The translations under genes were made by a program, and so were the position numbers. The notes beneath the pieces were generated by a model that had not been told where the DNA came from, did not search any database, and saw only the letters and a program-made list of their open reading frames with translations. Of a stretch of DNA of 37,347 nt, positions 31,581-37,347 are shown piece by piece. Origin of the DNA: Terriglobia bacterium (GTDB lineage: Bacteria > Acidobacteriota > Terriglobia > Terriglobales > Acidobacteriaceae); NCBI GenBank assembly GCA_020073105.1, contig JAIQFW010000011.1:1-37347 (forward strand), read 5' to 3'. Positions within the stretch are counted from its first letter, which is position 1; each line of letters begins with the position of its first letter.

Positions 31581-32096
31581 CTATTGCTTGATCACTCCGC
31601 ACGCAATCCGGTCGCCGGCATTCCCGGCCGGATCTGTCTTCAAGTCGTCCGCCTTGGCGTGGATCACCAGTGCCGTCCCGCCATTGCTGAACAGGGAATG
31701 GCCGTCGCTGCCCAGGTTCACGGCGTCGTTGCTGATGGTGAGCTTCGCCTTGCCGTCGGGGTTGACCGTGAAGTTCATCATGTCGCCGGCGTGATGCCCG
31801 TCCGGGTTCTGCAGGCCGTGCTTCTTCCCGTCAGGATTGAAATGCGGCCCTGCTGACTTGAAGTCCGGAGGATTGCACGTGGCATTCTGATGGACGTGGA
31901 TGGCGTGTTCTCCAGGCGGAAGGTCCTTCACATTCAGGTGAATTTCCACTCCTGACCCGGCCGACTTGATGGCGGCTGAGCCGATGTCCTTACCTTCGGC
32001 ATTCTTGAGGTCCACTTTTACGGTCTTGGCAACACTCGACATCGCCAGAGCAACAATTGCCGCCGGCACAAGGGGCAAGAACAATTTGCGGTTCAT
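31581..32096 (-). CDS. sodC: Periplasmic Cu/Zn superoxide dismutase
   Basis: The 171-residue protein has a signal peptide (about 1-23, '[19 protein letters not shown]') and the full ligand set of bacterial SodC: His67 and His69 in 'HAIHVHQ', His85 in 'GPHFNPDG', His93, His102 and Asp105 in 'DGHHAGD', and His146 in 'LVIHAKADD'. A Cys74-Cys166 disulfide is likely ('ATCNPP' and 'RIACGVI'). It removes superoxide in the periplasm, making hydrogen peroxide. It is convergent with the ahpCD genes, 42 bp downstream on the minus strand of the NtrC-type gene's end, and probably has its own promoter in or before that gap. Confidence 0.95.
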   Translation of the reverse strand: MNRKLFLPLVPAAIVALAMSSVAKTVKVDLKNAEGKDIGSAAIKSAGSGVEIHLNVKDLPPGEHAIHVHQNATCNPPDFKSAGPHFNPDGKKHGLQNPDGHHAGDMMNFTVNPDGKAKLTISNDAVNLGSDGHSLFSNGGTALVIHAKADDLKTDPAGNAGDRIACGVIKQ

Positions 32097-32138
32097 GGGC
32101 TGAGTGTATTCCAGAGCGAGAAAAAAATCGACTGCAGG

Positions 32139-33512
32139 TTAGTCTTGCGCCCGTCGCCCCTTTTGCACCTCAATTCCCAACTGCTCCATCTTCTTATAGA
32201 GGTGGCTGCGCTCCAGCCCGAGTGCTTTGGCGGCGTTGGTCATATGGTAATTGCTGCGCTTGAGCTCGGCGAGAATCGTGTCGCGCTCAAAACTCTGCAC
32301 GCGGTCAGCTAGGGGACCTGAGCTGCCACCAGCCACGGCGCCTGGGGCAGCAGGCAGGGCAGCCTGCACCGTGTCGGCTGTCACCCCACTCTCTGTCGCT
32401 AGCAGCATCAACCGCTCTACAACATTACGCAGTTCACGGACATTGCCCGGCCACGGATAAGCCGACAACGCGTCAATAGCCTGCTGCGCGAAAGCGATCG
32501 GCTTCCAGCTATTCTGTGCGCACACCAGCCGCGCGAAATGATCCACCAGGACCGGGATGTCCTCCCGGCGGTCACGCAGCGGGGGCAGGGCAAGAGGAAA
32601 AACGTAGACGCGGTGAAACAAATCCTGACGGAACTTTCCCTCGCGTGCCAGCGCTTCCAGATTGCGGTGCGTCGCCACCAGCACCCTCACATCAACCGGA
32701 ATGGGTTTGTCTCCGCCGATACGCTCGATCTCACCCTCTTCCAGCACGCGCAGCAGCTTGGCCTGCATAGGCAGCGGCATGTCCCCGATCTCGTCGAGAA
32801 AGATGGTCCCATGTTCCGCCTGCTCGAATTTCCCAATGTGGCGGCCCGCGGCGCCCGTGAACGATCCCTTTTCATGACCAAACAACTCCGATTCGATCAG
32901 TTCGGCGGGCACGGCCGCACAGTTCAGAGTCACGAAAGGGCCCGAAGCGCGCGGGCTGCGCTCGTGCAAGGTGCGGGCCACCAGTTCTTTTCCCGTACCC
33001 GTTTCTCCCAGAATGCAAACCCGCGATTCACTTGCCGCTACGCGTTCTACCTGGGCCATGACCTTTCGCATGACCTCGCCCGTCCAAACAATCTGATGTT
33101 TCCCGAGGGTCTGCCGGAGCTGACGGTTCTCGGACTCCAAGCGCCGCAGCTTGATCACGTTCTCGACGGTAAGCAACAGGCGGTCAGTGGAGATCGGTTT
33201 CTCCAGAAAATCCATGGCCCCGAGCTTGGTCGCCTTCACCGCCATCTCGATATGTGCCTGGCCCGACATCATGACCACGGGAGTCATCACTCCTTGCGCG
33301 CGGAGGTCCTCGAGAAAGGACAGTCCGTCCTTGCCGGGCATGACCACGTCGGAAAAGATCAAATCGAAGTCCTGCGTTTTGGCGAGTTCGAGCGCTTTGG
33401 CCGCGTTATCGCAAACCGCTGCCTCATGGCCGGCCAGGCGGAATGCCCGCGAGAGCGAGGCCAGAGTATTGGGCTCGTCGTCCACGATCAAAAGCTGAAC
33501 CTTCTGCGCCAC
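32139..33512 (-). CDS. NtrC-family sigma-54-dependent response regulator
   Basis: The 457-residue activator has a receiver domain (about 5-120; Asp11, Asp12, phospho-acceptor Asp55 in 'LIFSDVVMPG', Ser83, Lys105). The AAA+ domain (about 140-375) shows Walker A 'GETGTGKE', the sigma-54-contact loop as GSFTGA rather than GAFTGA, and Walker B 'GTIFLDEIGD'. A Fis-type helix-turn-helix is at the end ('NAAKALGLERSHLYKKMEQLG'). The GTG at 33512 is chosen because an AAGGAG ribosome binding site lies 4 nt before it; starting at 33584 would overlap the kinase gene by 64 bp and add an unrelated N-terminus. It is activated by the adjacent kinase and would switch on sigma-54 promoters. Its target genes are not visible in this window. 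Confidence 0.95.
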   Translation of the reverse strand: MAQKVQLLIVDDEPNTLASLSRAFRLAGHEAAVCDNAAKALELAKTQDFDLIFSDVVMPGKDGLSFLEDLRAQGVMTPVVMMSGQAHIEMAVKATKLGAMDFLEKPISTDRLLLTVENVIKLRRLESENRQLRQTLGKHQIVWTGEVMRKVMAQVERVAASESRVCILGETGTGKELVARTLHERSPRASGPFVTLNCAAVPAELIESELFGHEKGSFTGAAGRHIGKFEQAEHGTIFLDEIGDMPLPMQAKLLRVLEEGEIERIGGDKPIPVDVRVLVATHRNLEALAREGKFRQDLFHRVYVFPLALPPLRDRREDIPVLVDHFARLVCAQNSWKPIAFAQQAIDALSAYPWPGNVRELRNVVERLMLLATESGVTADTVQAALPAAPGAVAGGSSGPLADRVQSFERDTILAELKRSNYHMTNAAKALGLERSHLYKKMEQLGIEVQKGRRAQD

Positions 33513-33516
33513 TTTG

Positions 33517-33522
33517 CTCCTT
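33517..33522 (-). promoter_or_regulatory. Ribosome binding site that fixes the start of the NtrC-type gene
   Basis: On the minus strand AAGGAG overlaps the TAA stop of the kinase gene and is followed by CAAA and GTG. The position couples translation of the regulator to that of the kinase and supports the shorter start. Confidence 0.7.
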
Positions 33523-35347
33523 AGGTCGTTGAACCCGACGAACTGCCGCCTTCGCCGGCTGCAGGTAGCTTGTCCGCATTGCACGGCAGTTCGACCATGA
33601 AAGTTGTTCCGCGCCCCGCCTCGCTTCTTACGCTGATTCTGCCTCCATGGTCACTGATCACCGACTGGACAATCGCCAGTCCCAGTCCCGTGCCATGTGT
33701 CTTGCTGGTGTAATAAGGGGTGAACACGCGCTCGCATTCCTCCGGCGTAAGGCCGACCCCAGTATCCGAGACTTCGATGCATGCGCGGCCTTCCTCCTGC
33801 CGGGTTCGCAAGCTAAGAACCCCGCCTTGTGGCATGGCATCCATCGCATTCAGCACCAGGTTCGACAGCGCGCGATGCAACAGTTCCGTATCAGCCGCAA
33901 CCGGCTCCATCGCTTCCGCCAGTTCCAGTTTACATTCGATTCGCGCACGGTCCCCGGCGTGCAGCTGGGCCTGAAACAGGCGTGCCACGTTCTGCACCAG
34001 CTCGTTTACCTGGACCGGCTGGAAGTGTGGCTGGGGCATCCTGGAGAATTCACTGAAGCGCGAGATGATGGTCTTCAGGTTTGCAATTTCGGCCAGCAGC
34101 GTTGCCGAGCTTTCCTGGAAGATCTCTTCGAACTGCTCCGGACTCTGTTGCCGCGCCCGCAGCAGGTTCTCCACTGTCAATTGCAGGGGGAAGAGGGGAT
34201 TCTTGAGTTCATGCGCCAGGCGCCGGGCGAGTTCCCGCCATGCGGCGACCCTTTCGGCTTGTACCAATCGCTCCCGCTGCTCGATCAGTTCCCGGGTCAT
34301 CCGGTTAAACGATTCAGCCAACTCGCCCAGTTCATCGGATGACGTCACCGCCACCTGGGCACTCCAATCCCCGGCCGCGACCTGCCGCGCAGCTTGAGCC
34401 AGTTGCTCGACGGGACGAGTTACGCGCGACGCTGCCCATCCGCTGAGCAAGATCGCCAGCAGCACGCCGGCGCTCCCCGAGAGCAGGGCCGCGGAGCGGA
34501 TGTGCTGGCGCAGTTCGACGTAAGGCTGGCGGGAGTCGGCCACCAGAAGGATCCCCAACAGTTGCTGGTCAAGCCCGGTGAGCGGAATACCGTCAATGGT
34601 TTCATCGTCCGCGGCATTCGAAGACCAATGGACCAGCCGGGTGGTCTCGCGCGGCTGCCGCCGGATCTCCTCTATCAACGGAGTGATTGGGTCGGCTGCC
34701 TGGGTCCTGCCGGAACTATCAATCAATAATCTTGGCGAGAATCCGCCCTCAAGGTTCTGGTAGAACATGGCCCTCATGCCGGCTGGAAGCTCGAGGCTGG
34801 CCAAAAAGTTCTTGTCCAGCCGCCGGCCTCCGATGACAAACAGCGGCTTGTCTCCCAGGCGTACCTCTCCGGTTGCGAAGACTCCCAGCGCTGCGCCATC
34901 CGGCAGTTCTTCACGCTTCAGGAAAGCTTTCTTGGGGGCCGACTCTCCCGGGAAAGAGGCGTCCTTGTAACCAAACTTTGCGGGCCACTGTGCTGAAGAA
35001 ATGATCGTGCCCTGGCTGTCGACAAACTCCAGAAAATCCAGCTGCTGGTTGTCGGCGAGAGTTTTTGCTTCATTCAGATATGTGCCGTAGTCGGGCGCCC
35101 CGTGGCTGAGCGTCAAGCCCATGCGCAGGGCGGTATCTCCGGAGGAGATGGCGTCCACCCGGCGCTCAATCTCCTCGCCTTGGCGGGCGAAGTCGCGGCG
35201 GAATTGCGCGACCAGGGCCGCCGTGCGCTCCGCGTTGATTTTCTCGAAGCTGCGCCGCGCCAGAGACGAGATGATCCAGGCCACCGCCGCCACCGACACG
35301 AAGACGGTCAGAGCAAACACCGCCAGTAGCTTTCCTCTAAACCTCAT
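33521..35347 (-). CDS. Sensor histidine kinase (NtrY-like)
   Basis: The 608-residue membrane kinase has TM1 at about 8-28 ('LLAVFALTVFVSVAAVAWIISS'), a periplasmic sensor domain of about 255 residues, and TM2 near 287-304 ('LSGSAGVLLAILLSGWAAS'). The HAMP domain is at about 305-360, the H-box 'LARRLAHELKNPLFPL' has phospho-acceptor His379, and the ATPase domain has 'NLVLNAMDAMPQGG', 'DTGVGL', 'FTPYYTSKTHGTGLGLAI' and 'VISDHGG'. The large periplasmic domain with 'LEFVDSQGTIISSAQWPAKFGY' looks like a Cache/PAS-type sensor. The ATG at 35347 overlaps the stop of the solute-binding gene by 4 bp (ATGA); an in-frame ATG at 35368 would add seven residues. It probably phosphorylates the regulator encoded 8 bp downstream. 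Confidence 0.94.
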   Translation of the reverse strand: MRFRGKLLAVFALTVFVSVAAVAWIISSLARRSFEKINAERTAALVAQFRRDFARQGEEIERRVDAISSGDTALRMGLTLSHGAPDYGTYLNEAKTLADNQQLDFLEFVDSQGTIISSAQWPAKFGYKDASFPGESAPKKAFLKREELPDGAALGVFATGEVRLGDKPLFVIGGRRLDKNFLASLELPAGMRAMFYQNLEGGFSPRLLIDSSGRTQAADPITPLIEEIRRQPRETTRLVHWSSNAADDETIDGIPLTGLDQQLLGILLVADSRQPYVELRQHIRSAALLSGSAGVLLAILLSGWAASRVTRPVEQLAQAARQVAAGDWSAQVAVTSSDELGELAESFNRMTRELIEQRERLVQAERVAAWRELARRLAHELKNPLFPLQLTVENLLRARQQSPEQFEEIFQESSATLLAEIANLKTIISRFSEFSRMPQPHFQPVQVNELVQNVARLFQAQLHAGDRARIECKLELAEAMEPVAADTELLHRALSNLVLNAMDAMPQGGVLSLRTRQEEGRACIEVSDTGVGLTPEECERVFTPYYTSKTHGTGLGLAIVQSVISDHGGRISVRSEAGRGTTFMVELPCNADKLPAAGEGGSSSGSTT

Positions 35348-36702
35348 GGCCGCTCCGTGGTGAGCCATGTGTTGACCAGCCGCCAGCTCCCGTCGTGACC
35401 CTCACTCCAGTTCTTCACTGTGTTAGACACCGCCCATGCCGTCCGCAGGTGCAGAAGCGGAATCACGCGCTGGGAGTGTAGCAGCGTGCTCTCCGCAACG
35501 TACAAGTCGTCCACCGCGCTGCTATGGAACACCGGCTGCGGAAGACCCAGCGACTTCGCGATCTCACCAAGAGCGATGTGCGCGTCCGAAGCGGCCAGCG
35601 GTACACGCACCAGCTTTGCGTCGGCGGATGCACCACTCGCCAGCTGCACCCGCAGGCCGGCATCCCGTGCGCTCAGCATGATGCGCTCGGCCAACACGCG
35701 CTCCAGCGCATCGTTGCGATCGTAGTCGAGACCCCACAGGACCGCTTTTGGGACCTCGGCACGCTCCTGTTGGGCACGGGTCATGTTCACTTCGACAGGA
35801 AAAAGAAAACCATATCCCGTCATCCAGTTGGGCAGCAGTCCGCCCGCAGGTTCGCCACCGTTTTGCAGGACGACCGTGTTCAGCAACCCACGATCGATGC
35901 TGAGCGAGAGCGCTTCGCGCAACTTCGCCTCTTCGGCGGACTGGGGTGGGCGCGCAAACACTAGCGCGATCAATTCCGCCGGGGCCGAGCCCTCGATCCG
36001 GCGGCCTTCCGTGGCCGCCCGCCGCGCCTGTTCGGGAGCGACTTCGATCAGCTGTGCTCGGCCCAGGTCGAAGGCAATCATCTGGTCGCGAAGGCTCTGG
36101 CCCATGACGATGTCGATGGAACCCAGGAACGGCCGCCCGCCCCAGTAGTCATCGCGGGCAACCAACGTCAGCCGCTTTGCCGGCTCCCATTGGGACATCA
36201 CAAACGGGCCCGTGCCGGCGGTTTTTCCACTCTCGCGTTTCACAATGCCATTGCGGGGCAAAGCCAGTTCAGCGGGAAGATCGGGTGCTGGAGCATCACG
36301 CTCGATCACCACTGTATCTCCGGCTGCCAGCACCTTCCACGAAGGATTCACCGCCCGCAGCGAAGTGGCGACCGAGTCTGCAGTCAAGGGCGTACCATCC
36401 TGAAAGCTGACTCCATGCCGCAAGGAGAATTGCCAGCGCTGATCGCCCGGCTCGGCCTGCCAAGAGGCCGCCAGTGCCGGTTCCGGCCTGCCCTGGTCGT
36501 CCAATACGACCAGAGTGTCGAAGATCAACCCGAATATGTTGCGCGACCCGAAGTGGTCCGGCTGATTGGGATCGAGCGAGCTGGGGGCGGCCTGAACCGC
36601 GGCGTGCAGGGTCCCGCCATAGTGCGGCCGGGTGGCGGAACTGGCCAGTGTAGCCAAAAGCAGACTACTGGCCACAAGCAATGGAAAGCCGGTACGCTTC
36701 AT
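35344..36702 (-). CDS. Family-5 (dipeptide/oligopeptide type) solute-binding protein
   Basis: The 452-residue exported protein has a signal peptide ('MKRTGFPLLVASSLLLATLASS') and a SBP_bac_5 fold. Visible elements are 'GGTLHAAVQAAPSSLDPNQ', 'FGLIFDTLVVLDDQGRPEPALAASWQ', 'WQFSLRHGVSFQDGTPLTADSVATSL', a mid-region 'GTGPFVMSQWEPAKRLTLVARDDYWGG', and 'LREALSLSIDRGLLNTVVLQNGGEPAGGLLPNW'; these are the family's landmarks in order. It is shorter than most members (about 520 residues). No permease or ATPase gene of an ABC transporter is nearby; instead a kinase gene follows with a 4-bp overlap, which suggests a sensory role. The ATG at 36702 is chosen for the signal peptide and a GGGAAAAT leader; it overlaps the upstream gene by 38 bp. 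Confidence 0.9.
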   Translation of the reverse strand: MKRTGFPLLVASSLLLATLASSATRPHYGGTLHAAVQAAPSSLDPNQPDHFGSRNIFGLIFDTLVVLDDQGRPEPALAASWQAEPGDQRWQFSLRHGVSFQDGTPLTADSVATSLRAVNPSWKVLAAGDTVVIERDAPAPDLPAELALPRNGIVKRESGKTAGTGPFVMSQWEPAKRLTLVARDDYWGGRPFLGSIDIVMGQSLRDQMIAFDLGRAQLIEVAPEQARRAATEGRRIEGSAPAELIALVFARPPQSAEEAKLREALSLSIDRGLLNTVVLQNGGEPAGGLLPNWMTGYGFLFPVEVNMTRAQQERAEVPKAVLWGLDYDRNDALERVLAERIMLSARDAGLRVQLASGASADAKLVRVPLAASDAHIALGEIAKSLGLPQPVFHSSAVDDLYVAESTLLHSQRVIPLLHLRTAWAVSNTVKNWSEGHDGSWRLVNTWLTTERP

Positions 36703-37347
36703 ATTTTCCCAACTCCAGATCGTGCGAAACCGCCAGCGCACTGCTCCCGTCGGACGATGCCCAGAGCGCGGTAATGCCGCCGCTGAATTCCGCAGGCTGG
36801 CTAACCGCAACGGGCTCGCGGTCCGCCATCTCAAAAGCTGTTATCGCATCGTTGGCCACGTCGCTTCGGGAGGTTGCCAGAATCTGCCAGCCCAGTCCGC
36901 AGCTGCTTCGCACCCCAGCGATATCGCTGCCCCAAGCCAGGTTTGTCGCGGTCTGGTCCGTCACGCCGTCCAGCAGGTGAATCTGGCCATCGACGGCGCT
37001 GACGAGCCACAGCGTGTACGTGTCTCTCGGCAGCGGAGCAGCCGAATAAAACGCAGAAGTCGCCGTTTGTTTCTGGATCCCCGGAGAAAGAACACCGGTA
37101 AAGAAATTTCTGGTGGCCGCGAAGAACGCGCGTAGGGCGAACTCGTCGGCCGCTAAAGGCCAGGGATCGTCGCTATCGCGGCAGATCAGGCTAAGCGGCG
37201 CAACCGTCGTGCTTTGGCAAAGCACTCCCGGTAGATAAGCGTCAAAGAGGTGGTCCTTCCGCAGGAGCAATCGTCCCCGCAAATCGCGCGGCCACGGCTG
37301 CCGGTGCGTAATGGCCAGCGACTGCGTCTGCTGCCAGCGTCCGTTCT
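36665..37347 (-). CDS. Unknown beta-rich protein, N-terminus outside the window (partial)
   Basis: The frame stays open to the right edge of the window, so about 226 C-terminal residues are visible (reading NGRWQQTQSLAITHRQPWPR at the edge). The sequence alternates short hydrophobic strands, such as 'TLWLVSAVDGQIHLLDGV', 'GWQILATSRS', 'AITAFEM' and 'ITALWASSDGSSALAVSHD', which suggests a beta-propeller or FG-GAP-like repeat fold. No catalytic motif is seen. The gene is the first visible member of the operon and overlaps the solute-binding gene by 38 bp, so it is probably linked to the same process. An internal TTG at 37282 could be mistaken for a start, but the open frame continues upstream of it. 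Confidence 0.75.
   Translation of the reverse strand, partial: NGRWQQTQSLAITHRQPWPRDLRGRLLLRKDHLFDAYLPGVLCQSTTVAPLSLICRDSDDPWPLAADEFALRAFFAATRNFFTGVLSPGIQKQTATSAFYSAAPLPRDTYTLWLVSAVDGQIHLLDGVTDQTATNLAWGSDIAGVRSSCGLGWQILATSRSDVANDAITAFEMADREPVAVSQPAEFSGGITALWASSDGSSALAVSHDLELGKYEAYRLSIACGQ

Noticed and set aside
32538-33524. 328-codon frame antisense to the NtrC-type gene
   Set aside because: The minus strand carries receiver, AAA+ and Fis domains in one frame, so this is a shadow.
1-37347. Search by eye for CRISPR arrays, tRNA and rRNA genes
   Set aside because: No regularly spaced 24-40-bp repeats, no cloverleaf with a T-loop signature and no rRNA landmark sequence was seen. A tRNA scan would be needed to exclude a single tRNA gene with certainty.

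Overview
The window looks like chromosomal DNA of an Acidobacteriota (Terriglobia-like) bacterium. This is inferred from the high GC content, the kinds of proteins encoded (CehA/McbA-type metallohydrolase fused to a TolB-like propeller, CocE/NonD hydrolase, HAE1-type RND pump, solo NtrY/NtrC pair) and intergenic spaces packed with short palindromes and 7-11 nt periodic repeats. It was not tested by any database search. No rRNA, tRNA, CRISPR array or prophage is seen.

Layout. (1) 1-9321 is a mosaic of single genes: the tail of an unknown gene, a CBM9-like protein, Ada (DNA alkylation repair and its regulator), a TolB-propeller/CehA metallohydrolase, a CocE/NonD serine hydrolase, a dicarboxylate/glutamate symporter, an NmrA-like NAD(P)-binding protein and a small helical protein of unknown function. 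(2) 9554-15471 is a tripartite drug/solvent efflux operon: RND permease, membrane-fusion protein, outer-membrane lipoprotein. (3) 15562-16294 is a compact element: a REP-associated tyrosine transposase (RAYT) flanked by two mirror-image REP pairs. (4) 16318-17570 holds a small membrane protein and a LuxR-type regulator with a degenerate receiver domain. (5) 17876-29733 is a Wzx/Wzy-type exopolysaccharide locus: export protein, Wzz/GumC co-polymerase, a BY-kinase-like protein without nucleotide-binding motifs, a NusG/UpxY-like antiterminator, initiating phosphoglycosyltransferase, polymerase/ligase, flippase, a GT4 and a double GT4 fusion. (6) 29901-32096 is an oxidative-stress block: PerR/Fur-like repressor with an AT-rich palindrome at its promoter, AhpC, AhpD and, convergently, Cu/Zn superoxide dismutase. 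(7) 32139-37347, minus strand, is a tightly overlapping operon read from right to left: an unknown protein cut by the window edge, a family-5 solute-binding protein with no permease beside it, an NtrY-like histidine kinase and an NtrC-like sigma-54 activator.

How the genes work together. In the polysaccharide locus the phosphoglycosyltransferase would load the first sugar on undecaprenyl phosphate, the three GT4 domains would extend it, Wzx would flip it, the Wzy/WaaL-family protein would polymerise it, and Wzz plus the export protein would set length and carry it out. The LuxR protein, encoded divergently, and the NusG-like factor are the likely controls. The last operon looks like a sensory module in which a periplasmic binding protein may feed a two-component system.

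The most unusual items are the RAYT/REP element whose stop codon lies inside its own REP, the motif-less BY-kinase relative, the pseudo-receiver regulator, the internal antiterminator preceded by hairpins and a perfect 12-bp tandem repeat, and the binding-protein/kinase/NtrC operon.
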